A stretch of DNA of 64,000 nucleotides from SZAS-103 sp036496805 (lineage in GTDB: Bacteria; Pseudomonadota; Gammaproteobacteria; Xanthomonadales; Xanthomonadaceae). Shown in pieces: positions 44,104 to 53,458 of the stretch. Position numbers and translations under genes: made by a program. The stretch lies in NCBI GenBank assembly GCA_036496805.1, contig DASXKN010000028.1, positions 83,020 to 147,019 on the forward strand. The letters run 5' to 3'. Positions within the stretch are counted from its first letter, which is position 1. Each line of letters begins with the position of its first letter. The notes under the pieces were generated by a model. It saw only the letters and a program-made list of their open reading frames with translations, did not search any database and had not been told where the DNA came from.

Positions 44104-45813
44104 TCAGAACTCCGATCCGAGGTCGAGCTGCACGACGTCGTTGGCGTACGGCGGCCCGGAAATCTCGTGCGCGCTCAGCCAGCGCAAGCCGACCCAGGTG
44201 TTGTGGGCAAGGCCGTACTGGGCGCCGAAGATGAAGCCCTGGGCGTTGGTGCCGCCGAGGTGGAAGTCCGAATCGGTGAAGCCGTCCGGAACCGCGTCGG
44301 ACTCCAGGTACTTGTAGCCAAAGCTGGCGTTCCACTCGCCCTTTGCGGCGATCTTCGGCTGGCCGACGAGGAGGTTGAGGTAGTAGCCCCAGCTACCGCC
44401 GGCGAAGTTGTTGCTGGTGTCGAGGTTATTGACCGGGCCGAGCGAGACGATGCGGCTGGCCTTGTAGCGCGCGTTCGCCAGCACGTCGCCTTCGATCAGG
44501 ACCTTGAACGGATCGAAGGCATCGAGCTGGAGCGCCGCGTGCAGGTCGGCGACGCCGAACTTGCTGGCGTAGCCGTAGTACTGCAACTGCGGGCCGCCGG
44601 GATTGCTCGGGTCGGCGACGATGTCGCGGATCGGGAACAGGGTGTTGCCGAACTGCTGGAACTGCGGACGCGAGCCGTCGGTGTCGCAACTGTCGGCCGG
44701 TCCCGGCGCCAGGCAGGGCGAAGACTGCTTGCCCTCGAACTTGTCGTAGTCGAAATAGCCCAGTCCGACCTTGAGCGAGGCGTTGTCGAACTTCCAGTCG
44801 ACGCCGACCTGGCCGCCGTACATCCACTTGTCGCGGCTCGGGGTCTTGATGGTGTCGGTGGTACCGAAGTCGAAGTCGGTGTTGTAGATCGGGAAGAAGC
44901 CGAGGGTCGCCCAGGGCTTGAAGTCGCTGTCCCTGAAGAAGGCGTAGGAAGCCGCGACGCCGTCGAAGTTGAGGTCGTCGTCGAACTGCAGGTCGGTCGT
45001 CCAGAACGGATTGGCGAAGCGTCCAGCATTCACGGTCAGGCCACCGAACGGGGTCAGGCGCAGCGAGGCGCGATCGAGCCAGACCGATTCCTTCGACAGG
45101 TTGCCGCCACCGCCGAGGGTCTGGTTGGTGGAGACCGGGCTGCGATCGCTGCCGGTCGCAAGACGCAGGTCGCCCTGGATCCAGTCGGCGATGTCGGCCT
45201 TGACGCCGAGTCGCGCACGCAGGCGCATGCGCGTGCGATCCTCGGTGTCGTTGATGAAGGGCGCGTTGTTCGCGCCGACCACGTCGAACCCCGAGCCGGC
45301 ATTGATCGTGCCGAAGTTCGGGAAGAACGGATAGTTGCCCTTGTCCTCGAAGTCGCCCTCAGTGCGCACGCGCAGGTCGCCGTACAGCGTGAAACGGTGC
45401 GTCCACTCCGGCATCGCGTTCGGCGTCGCCCAGCCTTCGTCCTTGGCCTGCTGGGTGACTTCCTTGCGCAACTCGTCCTTGATCTGCTCGCGCACGACTT
45501 CCGGGATGTAGGGCACGACCACCGCACCGGGCTGCGTCTGGTACGGCAGCGCGGCGGTCGCGGGGGAAGCCGCCGGCGGCGCGCTGGCGACCGCGTCGCG
45601 GATCATGTCGTCGGCCTCTTCACGCGTCAGCAGGCCCTTCTGGACCATCTTGTCGATCAGCTTGAGCGTGACCTGGGTGTTGATTCGCGACGCATCGATG
45701 CCCGCAGGCAGCGTCTGCGCCTGCACGGCTGCGCACGCGCAGCACACGGCAAGTGTCAGCGCGGCAAGTCGGAGCGGCCCGGAGGGTCGCGGCGGCATGG
45801 GCTTGGGAAACAT
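44104..45813 (-). CDS. Putative outer-membrane porin
   Basis: A 569-residue protein with a signal peptide (ends CAAVQA). A helical periplasmic N-terminal section (LKLIDKMVQKGLLTREEADDM) is followed by a beta-barrel of the putative-porin family: many alternating aromatic strands starting with RFTLYGDLRVRTEGDF and ending with the outer-membrane signature DVVQLDLGSEF, whose last residue is Phe. In this locus it follows tonB; it might be the partner that TonB energises, although no TonB box is evident, or a channel for phosphate or other anions. Confidence 0.75.
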   Translation of the reverse strand: MFPKPMPPRPSGPLRLAALTLAVCCACAAVQAQTLPAGIDASRINTQVTLKLIDKMVQKGLLTREEADDMIRDAVASAPPAASPATAALPYQTQPGAVVVPYIPEVVREQIKDELRKEVTQQAKDEGWATPNAMPEWTHRFTLYGDLRVRTEGDFEDKGNYPFFPNFGTINAGSGFDVVGANNAPFINDTEDRTRMRLRARLGVKADIADWIQGDLRLATGSDRSPVSTNQTLGGGGNLSKESVWLDRASLRLTPFGGLTVNAGRFANPFWTTDLQFDDDLNFDGVAASYAFFRDSDFKPWATLGFFPIYNTDFDFGTTDTIKTPSRDKWMYGGQVGVDWKFDNASLKVGLGYFDYDKFEGKQSSPCLAPGPADSCDTDGSRPQFQQFGNTLFPIRDIVADPSNPGGPQLQYYGYASKFGVADLHAALQLDAFDPFKVLIEGDVLANARYKASRIVSLGPVNNLDTSNNFAGGSWGYYLNLLVGQPKIAAKGEWNASFGYKYLESDAVPDGFTDSDFHLGGTNAQGFIFGAQYGLAHNTWVGLRWLSAHEISGPPYANDVVQLDLGSEF

Positions 45814-45843
45814 GGTCGAAGGTCCTGGTGAATGGAATGTGCG

Positions 45844-46491
45844 TCAGCCCGGAGCGATCGCTCCGATCCTGAGGTTGATGGGTTGCGGCAGATCCGCGGG
45901 CGGCGGCTGCGGCAGCGGTTGGCCTTGCAGCGCGTGCTCGATGGCCGCGTCGACTTCGGGTTTTCCGGTGGTGGAAATGATCTGCGAGCGCTGGATGCGG
46001 CCATCGGGCGCGAGCCACAGCGCGACGACCGCGCTGTAGCGTCCCTTGCGCACGCCGTCGTCGTGCTGAAGCATCTGCTGGACCGCCTGCTGCACCACGT
46101 ACGCGTAGCCGGCGAACGGGCTGCCGCCGCCACCGCCACCGATCGTGTCGCCGCCGCCGTTGCCCGGACTCAGGCCGAAATTGTTCGCGCCCGGGCCGAC
46201 CGGGCCGGTCAGCGGATTTGCCGGAGGCTGCGGCTGTTGCGGCATCGGCTTGACCTGCTCGAAGGGCTTGGGCTCTTCGAGTTTTTGCTTCGGTGGAGGC
46301 GGCGGAGGCGGTGGCGGAGGTGGCGGGGGTGGCGGCAACGCGACCTGGGTGATGTGCGGCGGCTCGCGGTGCTGGATCTTGTGCGATCCATGCATCAGCA
46401 CGACCGCGAACGACGCGATCACGACCACCGGCGTCAGCACGAGCAGCGTGCGGAGCCAGGGGAACGAACGCTTGCGGTGGGTTGCCTTCAT
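45844..46491 (-). CDS. tonB: TonB-family energy transducer
   Basis: A 215-residue protein with one N-terminal membrane helix (LLVLTPVVVIASFAVVL). It has a long proline run and Pro/Lys/Glu spacer (residues about 50-95), a Gly-rich patch, and a C-terminal TonB domain (VVALWLAPDGRIQRSQII ... GKPEVDAAIEHAL). It would carry proton-motive energy from ExbB/ExbD to the outer membrane. I chose ATG 46491; a GTG directly at the exbD stop (46506) is an alternative. It follows exbD without a gap. Confidence 0.85.
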   Translation of the reverse strand: MKATHRKRSFPWLRTLLVLTPVVVIASFAVVLMHGSHKIQHREPPHITQVALPPPPPPPPPPPPPPPKQKLEEPKPFEQVKPMPQQPQPPANPLTGPVGPGANNFGLSPGNGGGDTIGGGGGGSPFAGYAYVVQQAVQQMLQHDDGVRKGRYSAVVALWLAPDGRIQRSQIISTTGKPEVDAAIEHALQGQPLPQPPPADLPQPINLRIGAIAPG

Positions 46492-46506
46492 GGAATCGCC
46501 CGGCAC

Positions 46507-46908
46507 TCAGCCCGAAGGCTTCTGCGAAACCAGCCCGATCGACGAGACTCCGAGCTTGCTGCACAGGTCCAGCACCGCCATCACCTTCTCGTACTGCACG
46601 GCGCGGTCGCCCTTGAGGATCACCGGCAGGTCGGGATTGCTGGCGTGTGCATTGCCCAGTTGCTGCTCGAGCTCGGCCATGCTCACCGGCACCGCGTCCA
46701 GGGTGACCTGGCCGTTGCTGTCGACCGCGATCACCTTGGTCTTGGGTTGCGACAGCGGCTTGGCCGCGCTCGCCTTGGGCAGGTCGACCTTGACGCCCTG
46801 CACCGACGCCGTGCACATGATGATGAAGATCACCAGCAGCACGTACGCCAGGTCCAGCATCGGCGTGATGTTGATGTCGTCGTAGAGCTTCTTGCCCTGG
46901 ACCTTCAT
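46507..46908 (-). CDS. exbD: ExbD/TolR-type energy-transfer protein
   Basis: A 133-residue protein with the ExbD layout: a short cytoplasmic N-terminus (DDINITPMLDLAYVLLVIFI), one membrane helix with the conserved Asp of PMLD, and a periplasmic domain ending in a helix (EKVMAVLDLCSKLGV). ATG is 3 bases after the exbB stop. With ExbB and TonB it forms a complete energising complex dedicated to this secretion locus. Confidence 0.9.
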   Translation of the reverse strand: MKVQGKKLYDDINITPMLDLAYVLLVIFIIMCTASVQGVKVDLPKASAAKPLSQPKTKVIAVDSNGQVTLDAVPVSMAELEQQLGNAHASNPDLPVILKGDRAVQYEKVMAVLDLCSKLGVSSIGLVSQKPSG

Positions 46909-46911
46909 GGC

Positions 46912-48795
46912 TCAGCCCTCCGCGACGACGCGCAGCTTCTTGCCGTTGCTTCGCGGCGCGTCGCCGACGTAGTCCTCGGCGATGCGCTTCTCGAGCTCGT
47001 CGACGAACACCTGCATGTCCGCCGTGATCGCCTCGGACAGGCTGAGCAGGTAGTTGTAGCCGAACAGTGCCGGGATCGCGACGCCGAGGCCGGCCACCGT
47101 CGCCAGCAGCGCGGCGGCGATGCCGGGCGCGATCGCGTTGATGTTGACGTCGCCGGCCGCGGCCACCGCGGCGAAGGTGATCATCACGCCGACCACGGTG
47201 CCGAGCAGGCCGAGGAACGGGCCGCCCGAGATCGCGATGGTGAGCAGCACCATCCACTTGCCGAGGCGCTGGCCTTCGCGCACCGAAGCCGCATCGAGCG
47301 CCGAGCGGATCGCCGCGATCGACGGCTTGCGCAGGGTCGTGCGACCGGGGCGCGCGGCCAGGCGACCGCGCAATTCGTCGAGTCCGACGTCGAGCAGGCG
47401 CGCGAGGTTGGAATTCTCGTCACCGAGCGGGCCATCGCCCTTCGCCTCGCTCTCCCATACCGGTTCGTGCAACTGGTGCGTGCGCGAGAACGCGCGGAAC
47501 GCCTCGAGGAAGCGAGCATTCGCACGCGCGGTGGCATTGATGTACATGCCCTTGCCGATCATCACGAACCAGCTGATCGAGCCCATGATCATCAGGATGA
47601 TGATCACCACCCAGGCGTCGGGCGTCAGCGCGGCGAGCAGGATGCCGATGTAGCCGCCGCCACCACCGGAAGCCTGCTCGACCGGCTGGAAGCCCAGGAG
47701 CTTCGCGTCCAGTCCCTGGCTGCGGGCCGCAGCAACGATCGCGTCGACGGGACGCGCTGCTTTCACGACCTCGACCTCGTCGATCTGGCCGATGAAGTTC
47801 GGGCGCGCCGCGCCGGTCTCGCCGCCGATCAGCAGGCCGCCGGACGCCGCCGGCAGCGATGCCGCGACTTCGCCCGCCGGCTGGCCATTGACGAAGACGG
47901 ACAGCGTCTTGCCGTCCGCGCGGACCGCCACGTGCATCCAGGCATCCTTGGCGGCGGACTGGGCCGGATTCGCCGCGGCAGGCGTCGCAGCGGGCGTGGC
48001 CGGAGATGCGGTGGAAGCAGGCGATGTCGATGACGTTGCGGCCACAACCGTGGTGCGCGCGCCACCCGCGGCTTCCGCGACCACGTTGCCGTTGTCGAGC
48101 AGCAATGTCAGCACGCCCGGCATCGACAGCACGACGCCGCTGGCATTGGCCGAGGCCGGCTTGATCCATGCGCTCAGGGTGAGCGGTTGCGCGGCCGGGA
48201 AGTTCAGCGACGCCGAAGCGGGAACGGTGACCGGCTTGCTTCCGTCCATGCTCAGGCCGGAACCGATGAGCGCGCTCTTCGCGAGCGACAGCGATCCGGT
48301 GGCGTTGTTCCCGTAGGCCGTGCTGTCCTGGCCGATCGCCTGCTGGTTCGCGAAGTGCAGCACCGCGACCTCTTCGGCGTCGTAGCTGCCCTTGGCATCG
48401 GCGCCGGCCGAGGCGTCGGGATTGCCGAAGTAGACGTAGATGGGCGTGGTCTTGTTGGCCGCGAGCGCGGGCAGGTCGACCCAGGCGAGCGCCACCTGGT
48501 CCACCAGGCCGTCGTACTTCTCGAAGTGGTACTTCAGCGGCGTGCGGTCGTCGCCGGCGACGAAGCGCACGTCGCTGCCGTCTTCCTTGGCGTCGGCGAA
48601 GTCGAAGTTGCCCGAGTGCAGGCGCACGAGCACCTGGGTCCTGCCGCCGTCCTGCTGCAGGGCGGCGCCGGTCGACGTGGTGTTGACGTCGATCCGGGCA
48701 CGGTAGTGCCACTTGCCGTCCCACCACGTGGCCGCCGACGCCGGCAGGCAGGCGAACAGCAGGAACATCGCGAAGATCAAACGCAGTCTGGACAT
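46912..48795 (-). CDS. exbB: ExbB-type proton channel fused to DUF2341 and LamG domains
   Basis: A 627-residue fusion. A signal peptide (MSRLRLIFAMFLLFACLPASA) leads a periplasmic DUF2341 domain (TWWDGKWHYRARIDV, about 22-150) and a LamG/concanavalin-like domain (about 160-360; SLNFPAAQPLTLSAWIKP, GQIDEVEVV). A membrane helix (VVIIILMIMGSISWFVMIG) then begins a MotA/TolQ/ExbB channel. The last 200 residues contain the channel helices, including GPFLGLLGTVVGVMITF. Ordinary ExbB is about 240 residues with no such extension. The periplasmic domains probably bind carbohydrate or peptidoglycan, or another protein of the secretion machine. I chose ATG 48795 for its signal peptide. Confidence 0.85.
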   Translation of the reverse strand: MSRLRLIFAMFLLFACLPASAATWWDGKWHYRARIDVNTTSTGAALQQDGGRTQVLVRLHSGNFDFADAKEDGSDVRFVAGDDRTPLKYHFEKYDGLVDQVALAWVDLPALAANKTTPIYVYFGNPDASAGADAKGSYDAEEVAVLHFANQQAIGQDSTAYGNNATGSLSLAKSALIGSGLSMDGSKPVTVPASASLNFPAAQPLTLSAWIKPASANASGVVLSMPGVLTLLLDNGNVVAEAAGGARTTVVAATSSTSPASTASPATPAATPAAANPAQSAAKDAWMHVAVRADGKTLSVFVNGQPAGEVAASLPAASGGLLIGGETGAARPNFIGQIDEVEVVKAARPVDAIVAAARSQGLDAKLLGFQPVEQASGGGGGYIGILLAALTPDAWVVIIILMIMGSISWFVMIGKGMYINATARANARFLEAFRAFSRTHQLHEPVWESEAKGDGPLGDENSNLARLLDVGLDELRGRLAARPGRTTLRKPSIAAIRSALDAASVREGQRLGKWMVLLTIAISGGPFLGLLGTVVGVMITFAAVAAAGDVNINAIAPGIAAALLATVAGLGVAIPALFGYNYLLSLSEAITADMQVFVDELEKRIAEDYVGDAPRSNGKKLRVVAEG

Positions 48796-48830
48796 GGCTT
48801 GTTTCCCGGAACGGTATCGGTGGAGAACGG

Positions 48831-50426
48831 TCAGAACTCGCCCCACGTCCGGAACAGGACGTTCGGCGATTCACGCTTGCGGTCGGGGCCGCTGCCGGGA
48901 TTGGTCAGCGGCACCGCGAAGTCGAGCGACGTGTTGAAATGGCCGAACGCGCGCAGCACCGCGCCGATGCCGGCGCTGGCGAGGGTGTCGCTCGAGAGCT
49001 GCTCCGGCAGTGGATCGTGGATGCGGGCGTAACCGGCGTCGTAGAAGGCGAACAACCTGAAGTTGTCGATGTCGAACTTGCCGGTGAACAGCGGACGGGT
49101 GCGCAGTTCCAGTTGCGCCGCCGCGCCGGCGTCGCCGAGCACCGTGCTTTCCAGATAACCACGCACGGTGTCGAGGCCACCGATGCTGAACTCCTCGTTG
49201 CTGATCAGCGGCTCATTCGAGAACTGCGCCAGCAGGTGCGCGTAGAACTGCCAGCCGCCGGCGAACGACAGCGTGTGCGAGGCGTCCAGGCGCAGGTGGA
49301 AGAAGTCCGCCTTGGCAAGGAAGCGCTTGTTGTCGAATGCGTCGTTGCCGTCGCCGAGGCCGCGCAGGTTGGCCGTGGCGGTGATGCCGAGGTCGGTGCT
49401 GTTGCCGCCGTGCATCCAGTTCGCGTTGTACGCGGCGACCAGCGGGAAGTACTGGATCGGCGCCGAGCTGCGGTCGCTGCCGAACAGCGTGTCTTCCTTG
49501 AAGTCCTTGTCGTCGATGCCGAAGCTGAAGGAATGGAAGAAGCCTTCGTGCGCGGGCAACGCGCGGATCAGGCGCAGCCCGTACATGGCGCCGTTGCCGA
49601 TCACGTTGAAGTCGGAGATCGCGGCGACATTGCTGTTGCTGTGCACCGCGTAGCCGAGCAGCGAGAATGGCAAATCGCCGAAGCGCGCGAGATACGAACC
49701 CGAGAACACCCGCGCGTCGGAAGGACGCTGCGGCGCGGTCTGCATCGTCAGGGTCAGGCTGTGGCCGAGTTGCCAGAGGTCGTCGTAGTGGATCGTCCCG
49801 CTCAGGCGCAGGTCCGAGGTGTTCGGGCTGCTGCGGTTGTTGAGCTCGAGCGAGCCATGCAGGGGAAGGCTGTCGTCCACCTTCAGGTCGACGTCCACGG
49901 TGCCGGGCGCCGCGCCGGCCTTGATCTCCGGGGTGACGCGCCGGTCCGGGAGCTGGTTGAGCGAGACGATGTCCTTCTGGACGTCGCCGAAGTTGGGCAC
50001 CTTGCCTTCCGCGAGCGAAGGCGCCGCGCGCGCGACGTCGTCCGGCGAATACCATTTCGCGCCGACCACGCGCAGCCGGCCGACGCGCTGCTCGTCGACC
50101 TGGAGGGTGATCAGGCCGCTGGCGGTGCCCTGCGCCGGGATCGTGACGCTGACCGTGGGATAGCCGCGCTTGTCGTAGAGCGATTGCAGGGCCTGTCGCG
50201 CGGACTCGACGTCGGCCTCGCTGCGCTGCGGTCCCGCGAACGGATACACCGCGCGTTCGATGTCGATCGTCGGCAGCTTGCTGCTGCCGAGCACCTGGAA
50301 GGCCAGGATGTCGAAGCGATGCTCGGCGGCCTTGGTCGTCGGCGACGGATCGGCCGCAAGGGCCGCGACCGGATGGAATCCGAGCACGCCCAATACACCG
50401 GCCAGTGCGATGCTTCGGAATCCCAT
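48831..50426 (-). CDS. TpsB outer-membrane transporter (FhaC/ShlB family)
   Basis: A 531-residue Omp85-superfamily protein that exports the TpsA partner. Signal peptide to about residue 25 (HPVAALA). Two POTRA domains (residues about 40-190; FQVLGSSKLPTIDIERAVYPF, then LRVVGAKWYSPDDV) precede a 16-strand barrel. The family hallmark VRGYLES is present near residue 420. The last residues (NVLFRTWGEF) end in Phe, as barrels do. First gene of the locus; a Pho-like site array lies about 80 bases upstream. Confidence 0.9.
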   Translation of the reverse strand: MGFRSIALAGVLGVLGFHPVAALAADPSPTTKAAEHRFDILAFQVLGSSKLPTIDIERAVYPFAGPQRSEADVESARQALQSLYDKRGYPTVSVTIPAQGTASGLITLQVDEQRVGRLRVVGAKWYSPDDVARAAPSLAEGKVPNFGDVQKDIVSLNQLPDRRVTPEIKAGAAPGTVDVDLKVDDSLPLHGSLELNNRSSPNTSDLRLSGTIHYDDLWQLGHSLTLTMQTAPQRPSDARVFSGSYLARFGDLPFSLLGYAVHSNSNVAAISDFNVIGNGAMYGLRLIRALPAHEGFFHSFSFGIDDKDFKEDTLFGSDRSSAPIQYFPLVAAYNANWMHGGNSTDLGITATANLRGLGDGNDAFDNKRFLAKADFFHLRLDASHTLSFAGGWQFYAHLLAQFSNEPLISNEEFSIGGLDTVRGYLESTVLGDAGAAAQLELRTRPLFTGKFDIDNFRLFAFYDAGYARIHDPLPEQLSSDTLASAGIGAVLRAFGHFNTSLDFAVPLTNPGSGPDRKRESPNVLFRTWGEF

Positions 50427-50503
50427 GTCTGGCGGTAATCCTGATGGCCAAAGAAGTCCGAACCGCAACGCGTTCCGGCGGCTCGCCACGCTAGAGCGCG
50501 GCG

Positions 50504-50532
50504 ATGACAGTCATCGAACGGATTTGTTACAG
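50504..50532 (-). promoter_or_regulatory. Pho-box-like array upstream of tpsB
   Basis: On the minus strand it reads CTGTAAC-AAAT-CCGTTCG-ATGA-CTGTCAT: three 7-base units at 11-base steps, the two outer ones close to the CTGTMAY Pho half-site. The 11-base period is that of PhoB sites. It lies 78 bases before the tpsB start. Confidence 0.5.
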
Positions 50533-50835
50533 ACTTGCGGCACGAGGCATTGCATCGTTGTCATCGACGCCGTGCGCACACGCCCTCGGCGGCCAGCAGC
50601 AACGATCTCCGGGCTTGATGAAGGTTTCTTTGCAGCGCTGCGGTGGACATATCCGCCGACATCCTCGCCGCATCGGCGGAATTTCAACGCTTAACGCTGG
50701 ATGAGCCTCGCCGGCCCGATGGCGAGTGCATTGGGTCGAAGTTCATTCGCTGCCGACAATAGTCGGGACGTGCCTTCGCGGCCCTTCGTGTCCGCGGTGG
50801 ACAAACTCAGGACTGAACCCGACAAGGAGATCGTC

Positions 50836-51441
50836 ATGACGGAACTGCGGACTGACAACGACGTGGTGGAAGCCTTCAACCTGGATCCCGTCACGGGCTC
50901 TCCGGGCTCGCACCCGGTTGGTACCGGGATTGGCGCGACCGGCGGAGTTGCGGCCGGGATGGCCATCGGTTCCATGGTCGCAGGCCCGCTCGGCACCGCG
51001 GTCGCCGGTGCGGTTGGCGCCGTCGCCGGGGGTCTTGCCGGCAAGGGCGTGGGCGAAGCCATCAACCCGACCGCCGAGATCGTGACCGCCCGGATGGCAT
51101 CAGAGGCCGGCACGGACCGACCCATCGATGAAGATCGACCCGTCGATCCGGTCGCCGAAGACCTCTACTGGCAGCGCGCCTTCATCACAGAGCCCTACTA
51201 CGACAGCGAACTGAGTTACGACGACTACGCCCCCGCCTATCGCGTCGGCATTGCCCATCGCCTCGGCGACCAGAGCGAGCGCAGCTGGGACGAGGTCGAA
51301 GCCGAGGTGCAGGCGCTCTGGAGGCATCGCAAGGGCATTTCGCGCCTGTACTGGGAACAGGCCAAGGAGCCGATACGTGCCGCCTGGCATCGCGTGGACC
51401 ACGCGCTCAAGCCTCAGGACCCCTACTTCGGCGTGACCTGA
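50836..51441 (+). CDS. Glycine-zipper protein, unknown (stress/envelope type)
   Basis: A 201-residue protein from ATG 50836 with AAGGAG seven bases upstream. Residues about 25-75 form a Gly/Ala zipper (GIGATGGVAAGMAIGSMVAG), typical of membrane-inserting segments. The acidic C-terminal part contains EDLYWQRAFITEPYYD and SYDDYAPAYRVG, a motif of proteins that are common next to YqjD-like genes in proteobacteria and are induced by general stress. Function unknown. Transcribed divergently from tpsB. Confidence 0.7.
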   Translation: MTELRTDNDVVEAFNLDPVTGSPGSHPVGTGIGATGGVAAGMAIGSMVAGPLGTAVAGAVGAVAGGLAGKGVGEAINPTAEIVTARMASEAGTDRPIDEDRPVDPVAEDLYWQRAFITEPYYDSELSYDDYAPAYRVGIAHRLGDQSERSWDEVEAEVQALWRHRKGISRLYWEQAKEPIRAAWHRVDHALKPQDPYFGVT

Positions 51442-51564
51442 GCCGATGCGGCGATCGTTATGCAATGCGCGCATCCGCCGGACGGCGCGATGCACGAGTT
51501 GACCGTTCAATCCCGCGCCTCGCCACCCGCGATGCGCGTTCCACCCGACGACAAGGAGAGTCCC

Positions 51565-51843
51565 ATGTCGAAACCAGCCGTTTCCCACCTGCACAATGCG
51601 ACCGAGCACCTCGGTCTGGCCCGCGACCATCTGCTCGTCGGCGCGGCCGACGCGATGGCCTCGGCGGCCGACGCGGCCCGAGAGGTCAAGGCCGAAGCCG
51701 GCGAAGACATCGATACATTGCTCCGCCAAGGTGGCAGCGTTGCCGAAGACGCGGGGCGTGCCATCGCGAGACGCCCCTGGGCAACGGTCGGCGGCGCCTT
51801 CGCCGCGGGCTACCTGCTCGCCAGGCTGTCGCGCCGCGGCTGA
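51565..51843 (+). CDS. ElaB/YqjD-like (DUF883-type) membrane-tethered protein
   Basis: A 92-residue protein: long amphipathic helix (residues 5-65) ending in RPWATVGGAFAAGYLLARL, the C-terminal GxxxGxLL-type membrane anchor of the ElaB/YqjD family. Members tether ribosomes to the membrane in stationary phase in E. coli. ATG 51565 was chosen because AAGGAG lies seven bases upstream. It follows the glycine-zipper gene and is probably co-regulated with it. Confidence 0.75.
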   Translation: MSKPAVSHLHNATEHLGLARDHLLVGAADAMASAADAAREVKAEAGEDIDTLLRQGGSVAEDAGRAIARRPWATVGGAFAAGYLLARLSRRG

Positions 51844-52014
51844 GCGTGGTCAGCCGGCGATCCCGGTTGAGCCTTCCCAGGCAGATGCATGGTCGCGATC
51901 CGAAGCTGCCGGTCAGCGATGCCGGCAGCTTCAGGTTGCCAGCGCGCCGGAAATGCTGGAGCCTGCATCGGCTTGGCGGCAGGTCAAGCCGCCCTCCCGC
52001 AGCAAAGGCCATCC

Positions 52015-52701
52015 ATGGGAACCCACACCCACCGCACGCACGAATCGGGCCGCACGCGCGCCGGCGTGCTCGGCGCCAACGATGGCATCCTGTCGATCTC
52101 GGGGCTGATGCTGGGAGTCGCCGCGACCCACGCCGACAGGCCGGAATTGCTGGTCGCCGGCATCGCGGGGCTGGTCGCCGGCGCGCTGTCGATGGGCACC
52201 GGCGAATACGTCTCGGTCAGCTCGCAGGCGGACATCGAGCGCGCCGACCTCGAGATCGAACGCAAGGCGCTCGAAAGCGATTTCGCCGGCGAGAGCGAGG
52301 AATTGCGGCAGATCTACATCCGCCGAGGGCTCGACCACGAACTGGCCACCCAGGTCGCGCGCCAGCTCATGCAGCACGACGCGCTCGGGGCGCACGCGCG
52401 CGACGAGATCGGGATCACCGACGCGCTGTCGGCGCGGCCGCTGCAGGCGGCCTCGGCCTCCATGATCAGCTTCGCGGTCGGTGGTCTCGTCCCTTTCCTT
52501 GCCGCTTACCTTGCACCGGCGGAACGGGCGGTGCCCGCGATCGCGGCCGTCTCGCTCGTCGCACTCGCCGCGCTGGGCGCGCTCGCGGCGCGCGCCGGCG
52601 GAGCGATGATGCTGCGCGGTGCGCTGCGCATCCTTGTGTGGGGCACGGCGACGATGGCGGTTACGAGCATGATCGGATCGTTGATCCGCACAGGCGTTTA
52701 G
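52015..52701 (+). CDS. VIT1/CCC1-family membrane transporter
   Basis: A 228-residue membrane protein. It opens with ESGRTRAGVLGANDGILSIS, the VIT-family signature, followed by MGTGEYVSVSSQADIERAD and the cytoplasmic helical region with Glu residues that bind metal in plant VIT1. Three more membrane helices complete the five of the family. Predicted to export iron(II) or manganese from the cytoplasm. Single gene convergent with the amidotransferase. Confidence 0.85.
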   Translation: MGTHTHRTHESGRTRAGVLGANDGILSISGLMLGVAATHADRPELLVAGIAGLVAGALSMGTGEYVSVSSQADIERADLEIERKALESDFAGESEELRQIYIRRGLDHELATQVARQLMQHDALGAHARDEIGITDALSARPLQAASASMISFAVGGLVPFLAAYLAPAERAVPAIAAVSLVALAALGALAARAGGAMMLRGALRILVWGTATMAVTSMIGSLIRTGV

Positions 52702-52717
52702 CTACCCTGCCCCGCTG

Positions 52718-53347
52718 TCACCAGCTCGCGCGCCAGTCGTCCAGCAGCCGGTGGAACCACACCGCCACGCGCGCATGGCGCTCGTGGTCGATGTCGCGCG
52801 GCAGCGGCGAATCCGCGCCGAAATGCGCGTTCAAATCGACCACGAGTGCAGCGTTCCATTCCGGGTGGAACTGGATGCCGATGCGGTTTCCGAGCCGGAA
52901 CACCTGCGAGACGCAGGCCGCGCTGCATGCCAGCGACTCACTGCCAGGCGGCCGCGTGAAGGTATCTTCGTGCCATTGCAGCGCATCGAACGCGGAACCG
53001 TCGTCGAACGCGATCCGCGTCCAGCCCGTCTCGGGTTCCTGCATCGGATGCACGCGGCCGCCGAGCGCCTCGGCCAGCAATTGCGATCCGAGACAGATAC
53101 CGAGGATGGCTGTGTCAGCGGCGACCGCTTCGTGCAGCCAGAGCTTCTCGTGCCGCAGCCAGCCCGGCGCGGCGTTGACGGAATACGGGCCGCCCAGCAG
53201 CACGCAAGGCCACTTCGACGAGGGCGGCAGTGCATCCAGATCGGCGCGAACGACGTCGAGGGCGATGCCATTCCGATCAGCCCACACGCCAAGTTCGCCG
53301 ATGCCCTCGGCGGGATGGTGCTGCACGACCACGAGGCGCTCGTCCAT
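52718..53347 (-). CDS. Class I glutamine amidotransferase-like protein
   Basis: A 209-residue protein with the full triad of the GMP-synthase-like GATase fold: Cys85 in LGICLGSQLLAE, His161 and Glu163 in GIQFHPEWN. It is a stand-alone amidotransferase domain without a synthetase partner nearby; relatives act as gamma-glutamyl hydrolases or unknown amidases. ATG 53347 gives the expected N-terminus (RLVVVQHHPAEG). Confidence 0.8.
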   Translation of the reverse strand: MDERLVVVQHHPAEGIGELGVWADRNGIALDVVRADLDALPPSSKWPCVLLGGPYSVNAAPGWLRHEKLWLHEAVAADTAILGICLGSQLLAEALGGRVHPMQEPETGWTRIAFDDGSAFDALQWHEDTFTRPPGSESLACSAACVSQVFRLGNRIGIQFHPEWNAALVVDLNAHFGADSPLPRDIDHERHARVAVWFHRLLDDWRASW

Positions 53348-53458
53348 CGTCGTTTCCCCTGCCCTCCGCACCTCGTCGCTCCGGCAGCCGAACCGTGCCG
53401 CCAGCCATGGCGCGGCGCGTGTATCGTGGCACCGCATCGACCCGCCCGGGAGCTTCGC

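Noticed and set aside
46290..46345. GC-rich simple repeat as a phase-variable tract
   Set aside because: It encodes the proline run of TonB with mixed codons (GGA/GGC/GGG on the plus strand), not a pure repeat prone to slippage.
44167..48033. Long open frames opposite the porin, tonB, exbD and exbB genes
   Set aside because: Shadows of genes with clear families; they have low-complexity Arg/Asp/Glu/Val content and no ribosome sites.
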